From: Azorinus chamasolen
Lineage: Eukaryota > Mollusca > Bivalvia > Cardiida > Solecurtidae
DNA length: 64,000 nt
Reading direction: 5' to 3'
Assembly: GCA_963576725.1 (NCBI GenBank)
Contig: OY755240.1
Location: forward strand, 62,912,003-62,976,002
Below the pieces are notes generated by a model. The model did no database searches and was not told where the DNA came from. It was given only the letters and a program-made list of their open reading frames with translations. Both the position numbers and the translations under genes were made by a program. This document shows, one piece after another, positions 22,150-33,466 of this stretch. Positions within the stretch are counted from its first letter, which is position 1. Each line of letters opens with the position of its first letter.

Positions 22150-22520
22150 TGATACCTAGAATGGCAACGGTTTGAATCAAAATTTAAACAGGACCCAGGC
22201 GGTTTGGCCGACTGTATTTTTATTGTGGGTGGTTGTTTGGGAGAGTTAATAGTTTAGTAATATATTTTGGACGGATTGCAACTATACAGGGAATATCACA
22301 AATGACAGTTTTAGTTACCAATAAAACGAGACATGGCACTTCACCGGTGAAACGCTTTAACACGTTTTAAATACTCCTTTCTACGCAATTGTAAACAGTG
22401 ACCCAGATCTGATATTAAATAAACGATTGTTATTTTCATCTTTCCAGTGTTTCAAGTTTATACCATGAAAATAAAATATACCTCAGTGATCCATACTCTA
22501 TAATTAGGAGGAGCAACCCG
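22150..22520. other. No gene recognised
   Basis: Upstream of the proposed promoter. Contains a weak TTAA-type remnant (TTTAAATACTCCTTTCTACG and AGTGACCCAGATCTGATAT near 22365-22415). Nothing else is supported. Confidence 0.4.
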
Positions 22521-22529
22521 TCTCAAATA

Positions 22530-22734
22530 CAGTAGAGCCTGAAACAAGCGGTCATCAAAGCGTGGTCTAATAATGGGTCTGCAAGGCCAGTTGTAGCTTA
22601 ATGCAGGTCAAAAATAATGCAGAAAGCTTCTATAGGAGCTTTCTGTATTACTTTTGTCCTTCATTACGTAACCACCTGCTTTTTGAGACTCCTATATTCA
22701 ATAAATAAATCGCCGCTTAGGACAGGTTCTATTG
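22530..22734. mobile_element. TA-flanked pogo-like MITE with internal hairpin, 205 bp
   Basis: CAGTAGAGCCTGAAACAAGC at the left, GACAGGTTCTATTG at the right, TA on both sides. The internal palindrome GCAGAAAGCTTCTATAGGAG plus its inverse is flanked by GCTTAATGCAGGTC, as at 3875-3955 and 53170-53245. Confidence 0.65.
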
Positions 22735-23344
22735 TATCACGATTGAAATGGATTTTCTAAAGAGCCGTAGGCCCTACGTCATATTTCCGGGAGCGGGGTG
22801 AGGTTAGTGAGCGTGTGGAAGCATGTGTCAGCATGAGCTGTTCCATATAATGCTATTTATCACATAATCTGCCATGTAGGAGTGTCGAGACAGAGTGCTG
22901 TAAATCGCGGAAATGCACTTGCGTATATGTTGTGCAAATGAGCAGTTTGATCCGGATGTACCACGCTGTAAACAATGGCTGAAACAGCCGTCAGATATAG
23001 TCTGTTTCACTTTCTATGGGTTATGTGATAAAAAGATTCTTACATTCGTATTCATTACAAATTGTTCACTCGCTAAAGTTCGTGTCATATTATTAGTAAA
23101 CTCGTTTCATAAAAGCAATCTGTAATGAACACTCATGCAAGATCCTCTATATCTACTATGATAATTCAGGATTGAAAGGGGTTAAACGTGAACAAGTTGG
23201 AACATACCAAATATGTTGCACGTTGTATTCTAAATAGTCACTAAGTCCGAATGACAGAGCTACCAGAGTGTCAAACCGTAGGGTTTTGTGGTTAAATATA
23301 TATCCACTCAGTATGATAGGTAGAGCTACTGATAAATATGCGTA

Positions 23345-23520
23345 CCCAAACACTAAAATCGTAATTTCGCCACCAAACCCGATACCGTGACCACTCTTTA
23401 GAATAGCCTCTTCGAGAGGGATAAAAAGAGATTAAGTGGTTACAGTATAGGGTTTGGTGGAGAACTAAAAAGCGATTCTTAAAAATGCTTAAATGTACGC
23501 ATCTTATCTGGACCTCTGTG
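23345..23520. mobile_element. Foldback MITE with CCACCAAACCC ends, copy 1
   Basis: CGCCACCAAACCCGATA and TAGGGTTTGGTGGAG are inverse ends around a CTCTTCGAGAGG centre. The right-hand neighbour TACGCATCTTATCTGGACCT is shared with the copy at 26915-27075, so the element extends beyond the inverted repeat. Confidence 0.65.
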
Positions 23521-23524
23521 AAAG

Positions 23525-24265
23525 GCTTAATCGTTTACTCCACTGAAACGCTTTTCTGTGCAAACAGAGTATACCAGTATCAGACGGTCCATGTAGGAGT
23601 CGTCTGATCATGATCTGGGTCCATGCTTATAAAACTTTTAGTTGAGTCTGAATTCGTTCTCAAGTATTTGATTGGTCAGATTTGAGCCTTTGACTCAAAT
23701 ATGACCAATCAAAAGTTTGAGAACTCAAATCTGACCAATCAAAAGCTTGAGAACGAAACTCAGACTCAACTAAAAAATTTATAAGCATAGACCCTGTTCT
23801 GATTGCTTGTCATTTACATACATATATATAAACTGGTTCCACTTTGTCTGCAATGGTGGATACTTCCTGTGTCCATGTGCTTTTATAACAATCAATTTAA
23901 TAAATATTCATACTTTGCTGTGATATTTACAACCAAAGGGTATTTCAAGAGTCCATGCCAATACCAACTGTCATATCCTTCATGACCCCCCAAACAGGGA
24001 CTTCTAACATGACAGTAAACAGCTATTTAACCCTTCCCCATTCAGTATTCATGAAAGAAATAATGACAACATGAATAGTTATTAGCTCAATGTGTAAAAT
24101 GTTGAAGTTTCAAGGGAATTTTTGCTTTGACAAAACTAGAGACCAATACCATATCAAAAGTAAACAGAGCAGACCCTGATCAGACAGCTCCTTTAGGAGC
24201 CATCTTATCTGGGTCTATTCTGATTGCAAATAGGTGAACATTATTTTATATGAGGGAAAAGATTA
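23525..24265. mobile_element. Composite TTAA-type MITE with two hairpins and nested palindrome
   Basis: Left hairpin arm near 23560-23625, interrupted by a 172-bp palindrome (about 23624-23795: ATGCTTATAAA, TTAGTTGAGTCTGA and the inverses, with repeated CTGACCAATCAAAA). A spacer (23820-24026) and a second unit follow, starting TTAACCCTTCCCCATTCAG at 24027 with a hairpin at 24160-24240. The spacer and second unit are the reverse complement of 51449-51850 in the same order. Confidence 0.7.
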
Positions 24266-25260
24266 CTTTCTGACTAAAGTGGCCTGTGGATGGGAATTCT
24301 GCAAAAAGCTCGTGCATTTTAATTGCATTGTTTACAGCAGATCATACATTCCATTATATTTTACTAAGAGTTTTATAAATTCAGTAACTTGTGATAATTG
24401 TGCCAATCTAGATAACTTATTAATTACAGTAAATAATAGAGCATTTACGGATCACGGAGAAGTGCCCTTCTCCTCCTTCAGGAGAAGTGCCCTTCATTTC
24501 TTACAGGGTGGAGATCTGCCCTTCCGTTGTATTTGAAGGGGTGGAGATGTGCCATTCCGTCATAACTGAAGGGTAGGAGAAGTGCCCTTCAGTGTCATAA
24601 CAAAAAGCCCACATACATTTATACGCTGGTGGATTTGTTTTGTTGTTTGTTTGTTTTTTGTTGTTTTGTTTCTGTTGACTCTTACACTGTTTTGTGTTTG
24701 AATATCACACAACGCGTTAAAATATAATTAGATTATTGCTTTTTCAATTAATGTTACTATTTGAAGCAGGGGTGATAATAGTTTAATGCCATATGCAAGC
24801 AACTTTGATCTTGATGAGGCCCTGAAGCATGAGTAATCTGGATCCAAGCTTGAAATTTACTAATCCTGCAGCAAAACAGTTCATTTCGCCGATTAAATGT
24901 AATGCTCATTCGATTGGATTTAATTCTTAATTGTCCATGTACTGAAGCAGGTTCGGTATATTCACCTTGTCATGCAATATAATTGGACTTGCAAATAGTT
25001 CGCATCCTGTCGAGACCGTGATTGATTATGCCTCTCAGCAGGATCGAAACTACATGTACTTGCAATGTTCTAAAATGGCCATACACATGTGAAATGAATC
25101 GGTTCCAGTTCGGTTTCAATTTGGTTGTCAATTTAAGTATAGCTCGAACAATTTGACCTGGACTCTTACCTACTTAATTATCATAAATCAAAACTGCTAA
25201 CATTTCTAGTTTTACCCTCGGCACGTGTTATGATAGGCTGAGAAGGAGAATTGAACACGG
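24266..25260. other. No gene; short GGAGAAGTGCCCTTC tandem repeat at 24460-24600
   Basis: Four to five imperfect units of GGAGAAGTGCCCTTC / GTGGAGATGTGCCATTCCG occur at 24460-24590. A T-rich stretch of TTTGTTGTTTG units follows near 24635-24670. A decayed hairpin (CTTGATGAGGCCCTGAAGC) is near 24810. No coding signal. Confidence 0.5.
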
Positions 25261-25263
25261 GCA

Positions 25264-25550
<287 letters not shown>

Positions 25551-25664
25551 TATATTCAATACAGAATACACATAAAACGCACAATTTCAAGCTCTGTATA
25601 TATCTGCAAACAGTCCTGCATCATAAGATCCAAACAGGGTTGGTATACAGTGTTTCGTATACAG

Positions 25665-25750
25665 AAACCATTGTGATAAATAGAGCATTGGCTTCACAAA
25701 GTGACTTTTACAGAGTCGTCAAAAGTCGTCAATATGAGGGAAAGGGTTAT
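25665..25750. repeat. Partial TTAA MITE (GAAACCATTGTGATAA family)
   Basis: GAAACCATTGTGATAAATAG and a CAATATGAGGGAAAGGGTTA right end match the elements at 610-825 and 53411-53627. Half of the internal hairpin is deleted. Confidence 0.6.
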
Positions 25751-25772
25751 AGAGCTCTCTAGAGTATTTTGA

Positions 25773-26083
25773 GTTCAAGTGAGTTGGGTTTAGGCCCGAC
25801 CAATAGTATTTCAATTATGTGCAGACGGCACCCACATGAGACAAGTTATAGTGCTGCCTCACTGGATTATCCCTGCCGAATGTACATGGCAAGGGCACCC
25901 CATCGATTCACATTGTCCAGACACCGGGCCGACTAGTCCTATAACTACCATTTTAATGTTAGCGTAGACAAGGGAGCTACTAGTACCAACTTTTAACGAC
26001 TTTTGGTCTGTCGCGGCGGGGGATCGATCCCACGACAATCCGTACCGAAGCGGATGCTCTACCACTGAGCCACGCGGCCAGTG
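25773..26083 (-). mobile_element. Complete tRNA-derived SINE with 13-bp target duplication
   Basis: On the minus strand the head reads GGCCGCGTGGCTCAGTGGTA (A box, pol III) and, about 40 bp on, GTGGGATCGATCCCC (B box). A roughly 240-bp body follows, ending near 25773. The 13-mer TAGAGTATTTTGA occurs exactly at both edges (25760-25772 and 26084-26096), the signature of LINE-mediated insertion. The intact duplication and promoter boxes suggest a fairly young copy. The frame at 25859-26065 translates the SINE body. Confidence 0.88.
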
Positions 26084-26099
26084 TAGAGTATTTTGAATG

Positions 26100-26175
26100 A
26101 CAAAGAATGCAGACCCTAGTCAGGTGGCTCTAGTAGGAGACCTCTAATCTGGGTCGACACTGTTTGCAAGTGACA
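26100..26175. repeat. TTAA-family hairpin remnant
   Basis: GCAGACCCTAGTCAGGTGGC, centre CTAGTAGGAG, CTCTAATCTGGGTCGACAC, TGTTTGCAA: a decayed palindrome next to the SINE insertion. Confidence 0.6.
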
Positions 26176-26179
26176 ATGC

Positions 26180-26910
26180 ATGCGTGTCCCAGTTCAAAGA
26201 GTCATGACAGATTTCTTTCAAATAAATAACAACCCAATCAGCACATAAACTGTTCCATGAGAAAATGTACCATTTGGAGATGGGCTACTTGCAAAGATGA
26301 GATCCCAGGACCTATTTTCTATCTGTCGTATTAGATAGTATTAGACTAAATGTGATGTTGACTATCAAACGATATAACCGTGATAAGACGCACCAATTAC
26401 TTAAAGGATTAAATCAGAAATACATGTATTTAGAAAAGAATAGAACCAGAAATATCGAAAATACAGCTCAGTCGGAAAGATGGTAATTGCTTACGCAAAA
26501 TATGAAATGTACAAAGTAACCATTCATCTGGATCCCGATATAACATAACATAAATTTGGTCGGCATAGAGTTGCATAAAGCACATATATAGCCGTACATA
26601 TACAAATACAGGATTGTGAATCAGTACGAATCTACATAATTAATGATGCATATTTTGAAACATATTGAATTAACTATGTTTTACTCTGTAGATAGAACCT
26701 TTGTCCAATATTTTACCATAATCATCTTTCTCCGTATGTATAACGGGTATCTCCCGATCTCCCCGTATAAGCCATCGAGATTTGTAGATTTTTACGAACA
26801 ATTTTTTTCTCAGAAATTTACAATGCACTTGTTCAATTACTTTGTAATCTTGAGACCCCCACACCTCTAACAAACCATACTACGACTGAAACCAGGGTAA
26901 CAGATAACGG
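26180..26910. other. No gene recognised
   Basis: AT-rich, no splice-bounded or domain-bearing frame. Overlapping frames of 67-75 codons near 26643-26873 lie on opposite strands over the same bases and neither is supported. Confidence 0.45.
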
Positions 26911-26914
26911 TGAG

Positions 26915-27075
26915 TAATAAAATATTAAAATCGTCATTTCTCCACCAAACCCTATGTTGGGCCACTCTTTTGAATCGTCTCGAAAAGACGATTCCAAATA
27001 GTTGCCATACCGTAGGGTTTGGTGGAGAAATAAATGTCTTATATTTACGCAGCTTATCTAGACCTCTGTGAAATT
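26915..27075. mobile_element. Foldback MITE with CCACCAAACCC ends, copy 2
   Basis: TTTCTCCACCAAACCCTA and TAGGGTTTGGTGGAGAAA enclose a palindromic centre, AATCGTCTCGAAAAGACGATT. Both the ATTAAAATCGTC flank and the right-hand TTACGCAGCTTATCTAGACC stretch are shared with copy 1. Confidence 0.7.
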
Positions 27076-27079
27076 ACCG

Positions 27080-28210
27080 AGAGTCTGAAAATGCGACGAA
27101 CACAACTTCAAGTTGTGGCGATTGTCGCATGTCAGAACTTATGATAAGTTATATCGAACGATATTAGCCATAGTTGTTGCATGCTAGAATGTGCGCCGAT
27201 TTTGGTTGCGCGAGCTAAAACGCAAAACAGAGAATGGGCGATAAAGCGAGATACAGAAACGGTGATAGGGGAAAAGATATACAGATAGGAACGAGAAATG
27301 GAGAGAGACAGAATAAAAGAGAGACACAGAGAAAGATAAATTGGAAAAGAGACACACGGAGACATATATAGATGAAGATGTTAGAGAATATAGAGAAAGT
27401 GTTACCTTTATAACTGCATGCTCCGTACTGGTGTAGAATGTATATACGACATTGGGAAATATTTTACAAAATAGTCTTAATCATTAAAAAATCAGTAACT
27501 TCATTTGTTTAAATAAGCAAGCAAGCATGAACACCACTGTAATGCTGACGCAGTGTTATTCATTTAAGAACGTTATTGCATTTAGGTTGTTCCATGCTAT
27601 AGGTTATTATCTTTTATTATATTTGTATTGTTACCTTTATCATGTCAGAAAACACAACACGGTCTTTAAGTAAAAGAACAATAATTCAAAAGTAGCACAC
27701 AATATGTATTTGTAAACTTTGTTTTTGAATCATCAAAAACAAATGTTTTGCATAACGAACTCGATTGTTTAGCGGGTGTTTTGTTGTTGTTTTTTGTATT
27801 TTAATGTTTTGTAATATCACTTTAGTTAACTTCTTCCTTCGTTAATAATCATGTAAGAAATAGTGATCATACATGGTTACTACCTGAAATTTACAATGGT
27901 GTATGGGCACGTGAAGAAACTATAGAACCAGGCCTATATTATGGAATTAATAAACAGAGCAGAACATGATCAAGTCTGGAACTCACCAACACGTACTTCG
28001 ACTTGAAACCAAAGCATGTACTTCAAATCCAAAGTGTGTCTTCAAATCTAATTCACTAACACATACTTGCATATGCTTGAATTTTAGGTATATATATAGA
28101 TATTTTCAAGTCAGCCTCTGAATCACGAGATTCAAAATGACCTCTGTACATAAGCAGGTTTAACTGAGGTTGTAACTTGATAGAAAACGCCTTTTACGGC
28201 CCTGAGTAGC
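27080..28210. other. No gene; GA-rich patch and decayed hairpin
   Basis: A GAGAGACAGAATAAAAGAGA-type purine patch lies at 27295-27365. AATAAACAGAGCAGAACATG near 27950 is a half TTAA-family hairpin. CAAATCCAAAGTGTGTCTTC-like phrases repeat near 28010-28060. Nothing codes. Confidence 0.4.
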
Positions 28211-28216
28211 AACTCA

Positions 28217-28432
28217 CTAGAAGCGTAACAGTTGACGGCCGTTTTCCGTCGGTACAGATTTAGATCGCAGACGATTCTATGCATCTTAGGCTTGCTGGCA
28301 AATGTTCTTTCATTTCCAAGCCAGAGGAACTCGTCACTGACGCCACTACAGCAAGTACTAATATTTCACAGGTATCTGGCTAGAGGCAGCTACAAGATCT
28401 GTCCTGGATCTACTCTATTTTCAAAGTCATGA
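28217..28432 (+). pseudogene. PIF/Harbinger transposase N-terminal fragment
   Basis: The frame reads AVFRRYRFRSQTILCILGLL, then SQRNSSLTPLQQVL and HRYLARGSYKIC. This matches the pattern of the HARBI1-type N-terminal region (RYRF, LTPLQQVL, RYLATGS). It stops after FSKS, where the family continues with a helix-turn-helix. No catalytic domain follows in this neighbourhood, so it is an isolated fragment. Confidence 0.65.
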
Positions 28433-28497
28433 AAATGGGTAAAGGTCAGCGTCACATCGGGACCCAATCTGCAGGTTTATAAATGTCAGTCAGTTTT

Positions 28498-28740
28498 CGC
28501 TTAACTCTTTCGGTACCAAATTCTGTCGTCTGTTAACGTTGTCGTCTGCTACAAGTTTCCTTTTTTTTATTTTAAATTTCTTCATGTTTGTTTCAAAACA
28601 TAGTCACAGTAACATACATTTGGATCCTGATGAGACACCGAGTTACTGGACTACTCATCTGTTTCCAAACTATTTGCATGTGTAATCACAGATGCGACAT
28701 TGGCAGCGAGTGTTAACGGTGGAGGGATTAATGCGGTGGA
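28498..28740. mobile_element. Second TTAA MITE family (CTCTTTCGGTACCAAATTCTG end)
   Basis: TTAACTCTTTCGGTACCAAA and TTCTGTCGTCTG here match the inverse of GTCAGCAGACGACAGAATTT ... CGAAAGGGTTAA at 63400-63598. An internal GGATCCTGATGAGACACCG hairpin half precedes TCCAAACTATTTGC. Confidence 0.55.
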
Positions 28741-29032
28741 GGGATTATTAAGCAAAGTTACAATAACTTTAATCAAGGTCTGATGCAAAGTTTCTCACAT
28801 ATTAATACATAAGAAGATTTGCAGTCACTAATAAAGGTGCAATGTTATGCTGCGAACCTCCTGGCTATATTTTAACCCTTTGTATGTTGAATATTCAAAG
28901 TAGGCGGTCTTTTAATAGGTCTTTGGTTTATTCAGAATGAAAGCGTATTACATATCTGCGATAGGATTTTGAATGACAAACGTTTCAGGCCCTGTCTTCT
29001 GAGATCTGATTTAACACTTGGTCAACCGTTTC

Positions 29033-29250
29033 TTAACCATTTACTCCACAAATACACCTTTCTACGCCTTTGCAAACAGAGTAGACCAAGATCAGACGGC
29101 TCCTGTATGAGCCGTCTGATCAGGGTCTGCTCTGTTTGCTATATATAATGGTATAGATCTAAACCTACTGTTTCTGTCATGGCCAAAATTTGATGTGTTT
29201 ATATACTAATTTCTAAGTAAATGGATCTAGTTAATATTCATGATGTCATT
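29033..29250. mobile_element. TTAA hairpin MITE
   Basis: TTAACCATTTACTCCACAAA at 29033, a near-perfect palindrome at 29077-29140 (AGATCAGACGGCTCC and inverse), then AATATTCATGATGTCATTAT typical of the right portion. The right terminus is lost. Confidence 0.7.
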
Positions 29251-29336
29251 ATGCAACATGAATGTAAATCAATCGTACAGTAGCCAACACATAATGTATC
29301 CGCGGTGATCGATTACCAAGTTACGTATTTAATTTT

Positions 29337-29367
<31 letters not shown>

Positions 29368-29640
29368 TGCAATACAACACTCCCTCAACATTGAGAATTA
29401 ATTGTTGGCACCTAATTTAGAACATCTTTAGTTCACTAACAGTGTGAATACTCAACTAGTAAAATAAAACTATATACAAGCTGTATAGATCTAGTTATTT
29501 AGTATCGGTATTAGGAAAGTCACTGGAACTAAGGACTTAAATGCATCGACTGTGGCTGCCGATTGTACAGAGACTGGGAGGAGGTTCCACTGGTTTACTG
29601 TTCTAGGATAAAATGAATATTTGTAGACTTGTGTCTTTTG
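29337..29640 (-). pseudogene. LINE 3' end with (GAA)n tail
   Basis: On the minus strand the frame YKYSFYPRTVNQWNLLPVSV is the usual C-terminus of Jockey/CR1-group ORF2 proteins. It is followed by a 3' UTR and a (GAA)n run (plus-strand TTC repeat, 29337-29366) forming the 3' tail. The 5' side is truncated at about 29640, where an oppositely oriented LINE begins. Confidence 0.7.
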
Positions 29641-29641
29641 T

Positions 29642-30330
29642 TTGCTGCATATCATCAGAGCCAGACAACCAATTCCGACTACCTACTCTTTACATGGCCA
29701 GATTCTTGCTGCAGCAGATCATGCAAAATACCTGGGTGTAAACTTCTCAAGTAACCTAACCTGGAACCACCACATACACACTGTAACATCAGCAGCTAAT
29801 AAAACACTTGGTTTTCTAAAGAGAAACATTAAAGTCCCAAACCAGGCTATACGTGAAACTGCATACAAAACCATAGTAAGACCCCAGTTAGAGTACGCCT
29901 CAACTGTGTGGAGCCCCTTCACTAAACAAGACATCACCAAAATAGAAATGGTTAAAAGACGGGCTGCCCGTTGGACGTTGAGTAAGTACTCACCACATGA
30001 CAGTGTCTCAGCTATGTTGAACCAATTGGGCTGGAGATCTTTAGAGCAACGACGGGCTGATGATAGATTATCTATGTTACATAAAATCTATCATGACCAC
30101 GTTGCTATGGATATCCCAGCATATTTCCAACAACCCACCAGAATGACTAGAAACCTTAATCCCTACTCTCTGAGACAAATACACACAAGCATCAATATAT
30201 ACAAATACTCATTCTTTCCCCTCGTGGTTGTGTAGTGGAACAGACTCCCACCCAGTGTTGCTATGATTTCCGACTTCAATATGTTCCGGTCGGAGATCCA
30301 AAAAATCCACCATCCGATGCCCTAGGCAAA
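29642..30330 (+). pseudogene. LINE ORF2 C-terminal fragment
   Basis: The frame contains AKYLGVNFSSNLTWNHHI, ETAYKTIVRPQLEYASTVWS, QRRADDRLSMLHKIYH and YKYSFFP: thumb and post-RT sequence of a Jockey/CR1-group element. A frameshift near 30220 interrupts the terminal WNRLPPSVA block. The RT catalytic core is absent (5' truncation). Confidence 0.82.
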
Positions 30331-30400
30331 CAACGCTGCTTTTAACCTACTTTTATCTTCACTTATTGTCTATAACACTATCACACTTTTATATACTCTT

Positions 30401-32085
30401 AGAATCTTCAAACTTGCTGTGGTGGTTGGTCATGAGAAGTAGATGACCCCTGTTGTTTTTGAGGTCACTAGGTCAAAGGTCAAGGTCACCATGACCTAAA
30501 ATGGTGAAATAGTTTCCGATCAATAACTGCTCAAGGGTTTGGCTTGGGATCTTCAAACTTGCTGTGGTGGTTGGTCATGACCACTAGATGACCCCTATTG
30601 ATTTTGAGGTCACTAGGTCAAAGGTCAAGGTCACCATGACCTTAAATGGTTAAATGGTTTCCGATCAATAACTGCTCAAGGGTTTAGCTTAGAATATTCA
30701 AACTTGCTGTGGTGGTTGGTCATGACCACTGGATAACCCCTATTGATTTTGAGGTCACTAGGTCAAAGGTCAAGGTCACCATGACCTTAACTGGTAAAAT
30801 GATTTCTGATCAATAACTGCTCAAGGGTTTGGCTTAGGATCTTCAAATTTGCTTAGGTGGTTGGTCATGACAACTAGATGAGTCCTATTGTTTTTTAGGT
30901 CACTAGGTCAAAGGTCAAGGTCACCATGACCTTAACTGGTAAAATGATTTCTGATCAATAACTGCTCAAGGGTTTGGCTTAGGATCTTCAAATTTGCTTA
31001 GGTGGTTGGTCATGACAACTAGATGAGTCTTATTGTTTTTTAGGTCACTAGGTCAAAGGTCAAGGTCACCATGACCTTAAAGGGTGAAATGGTTTGCGAT
31101 CAATAACTGCTCAAGGGTTTTGCCTAGGATCTTCAAATTTGCTGTGGTGGTTAGTAATGACCACTAGATGATCCCTTTTGTTTTTTAGGTCTATAGGTCA
31201 AAGGTCAAGGTCACCATGCTCTTAACTGGTCAAATGGTTTCCAATCAATAACTTCTGAAGGGTTTGGCTTAGAATCTTCAAACTTGCTGCGGTAGTTGGT
31301 TATGACAACTGAATGACCCCTATTGTATTTGAGGTCACTAGGTCAAAGGTCAAGGTCACCATGACGTTAACTTGTAAAATGGTTTCTGATCAATAACTGC
31401 TCAAGGGTTTGGCTTAGGATCTTCAAATTTGCTTAGGTTGTTGGTCATGACAACTAAATGAGCCCTGTTGTTTTTTAGGTCACTAGGCCAAAGGTCAAGG
31501 TCACCATGACCTTAACTGGTGAAATGGTTTGCGATCAATAACTGCTCAAGGCTTTGGCTTAGGATCTTCAAACTTGCTGTGGTGGTTGGTCATGACCAAT
31601 AGATAACCCCTATTATTTTTGAGGTCACTAGGTAAGAGGTCAAGGTCACTATGACCTTAACTAGTGAAATGGTTTGCGATCAATAACTGCTCAAGGGTTT
31701 GGCTTAGGATCTTCAAACTTGCTGTGGTGGTTGGTCATGACAACTAGATGACCCCTATTGATTTTGAGGTCACTAGGTCAAAGGTCAAGGTCATCATGAC
31801 CTTGACTGATGAAATGGTTTCCAATTAATAACTGCTCAATGGTTTGGTTCGGGATCTTCAAACTTGCTGTGGTAGTTGGTCATGACCACTAGATGACCCC
31901 TATAGTTGTTGAGGTCACTAGGTCAAAGGTCAAGGTCACCATGACCTTAATATGTGAAATGTTTTCAGATCAATAAATGATCAGTGGTTTGGCTTAGGAT
32001 CTTCAAAGTTGCTGTGGTGATTAGTCATGACCGCTAGATGACCTCTATAGTTGAGGTCACTAGATCAAAGGTCAGGGGGTCTGGG
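30401..32085. repeat. 145-bp satellite, 12 units, packed with AGGTCA half-sites
   Basis: CTTCAAACTTGCTGTGGTGG begins units at 30406, 30551, 30696, 30841 and so on every 145 bp, about 11.6 units in all. Each unit holds AGGTCA-CT-AGGTCA-A-AGGTCA-AGGTCA-CCA-TGACCT: a direct repeat with 1-bp spacing, an extended TCAAGGTCA half-site and an inverted repeat with 3-bp spacing. By eye 9 of 12 units keep AGGTCAAAGGTCA exactly. Another TGACC-rich phrase (GGTCATGACCACTAGATGAC) lies earlier in the unit. Confidence 0.92.
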
Positions 32086-32119
32086 GGGTATACATGTTTT
32101 ACAAACATCTCTTGTTCTT

Positions 32120-33262
32120 TTTTAACATGCACTGACGCGCAGCTGCACGTAATCTCCGCGAGGGCGTGATGCAGGATATATATATAGATAGATATGTTTG
32201 TATGAGTAAGTGTTGCCCTGTCTGGTACTTTTATCTGGTGTTTGACGTAGATTGTCTGGTGGTCTGACCACCACATTATGGATGATTTTATAAAACATAA
32301 TAAATCTTGCTCTAGTTCTTCTAATTTCTAAAGTAGGCCAGTTGAGGTTAAGTAACATGTCAGAAACAGAGCTAGTATTGTGGTAGCGGTTTGAAACTAG
32401 GATGGCTGCGTCTTTGCACTTTTTCAATTTGGTTTATATGAGAGTTCGTATGAGGGTCCCAGACAGTTGAAGAATATTCTAATTTGGGCCTTATGAGTGC
32501 TTTGTACGTATGATCTTTTGCTTTAACAGAGTTCATTTTCAAGTTTCGTTTTAGAAATCCAAGAGTTTGGTTAGCTTTATTTGTATTGTTGTTTATATGT
32601 TTGTTCCATTTAAGGTTGTTTTTGTAGAGTGATACCTAAATATTTAGCCTGATCAACTTTTTCGAGCTTATGTGAGTGGAGTGTGAATGTAAATGCATCT
32701 GGATTGCGTTTCTGTGTGAATAAGAGTACATTACATTTGTCTGGTGGAAGTGCATAAGCCAGTATTGTTCCCACCATGCTGCAGCATCAATTAAGATCTG
32801 TCTGAAGTTGTATGCAATCATTTTGAGATTGTATTTCTTTATAAATGATGCTGTCATCTGTGAAGAGTCTGAGAGTGCTGTATTTGAGATAGTTAGGAAG
32901 CTCGATGAGAAAGAGGATTGGACCCAATGCCGTGCCTTGGGGTACTCCGGATGTTACTGGTACTTTATCAGACATTTCACCTTCCAAGACAACAGTTTGG
33001 GTCCGGCCAGTCAGAAAGTCATTTATCCAGTTAAGCGTGTTACCTTGTATTCCATAATGTTGTAATTTGTAGATTAGATGCTTATGTGATACCTTATCAA
33101 AAGCCTTTGCGAAATCCATGATTATTACGTCTGTTTGTATACTATTGTTATTTGACTGTGAGAGGTTTTGGAGAAATGAAATGAGCTGTGTCTCGCATGA
33201 ACGTGAGGATCTAAAACCATGTTGTAAATCATAAAGAGTGCCGTTGCTTTCCAGATAAGACA
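32120..33262 (-). pseudogene. LINE ORF2 fragment with RT core
   Basis: From 33262 the minus strand reads QHGFRSSRSCETQLISFLQN, motif A IIMDFAKAFDKVSH, motif B SGVPQGTALGPILFL and motif C LRLFTDDSIIY, then shifts frame near 32800. Decayed blocks resembling AWWEQYWLMHFH, a YLG-type block and LLNLNWPTLEIRRTRARF follow down to about 32120. 5' truncated. Jockey/CR1-group by motif pattern. Confidence 0.85.
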
Positions 33263-33466
33263 TAATACTACTCGAAATAACGTTTCATTTTATTAAAATC
33301 CTAAAGCTGATTTTCTCCACATAAAATGTATTTAGTCTATGAATGTAAAATGTAAAATGCTTTTAGCTCTAGACGAATATTCTCGATGGGTCTCCCTAAA
33401 CAGCGTCGAGAAGCGACTAGAAGTGACGCGAAGCGACGAAAAGCGTCCAGAAAATAATAACATTTT

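Noticed and set aside
26020..26083. A functional tRNA gene on the minus strand
   Set aside because: A and B boxes are present but the cloverleaf does not close, the body extends about 240 bp further, and target duplications show it is a SINE.
30401..32085. CRISPR-like array
   Set aside because: Units are contiguous 145-bp tandem repeats without unique spacers, in a eukaryotic repeat context.
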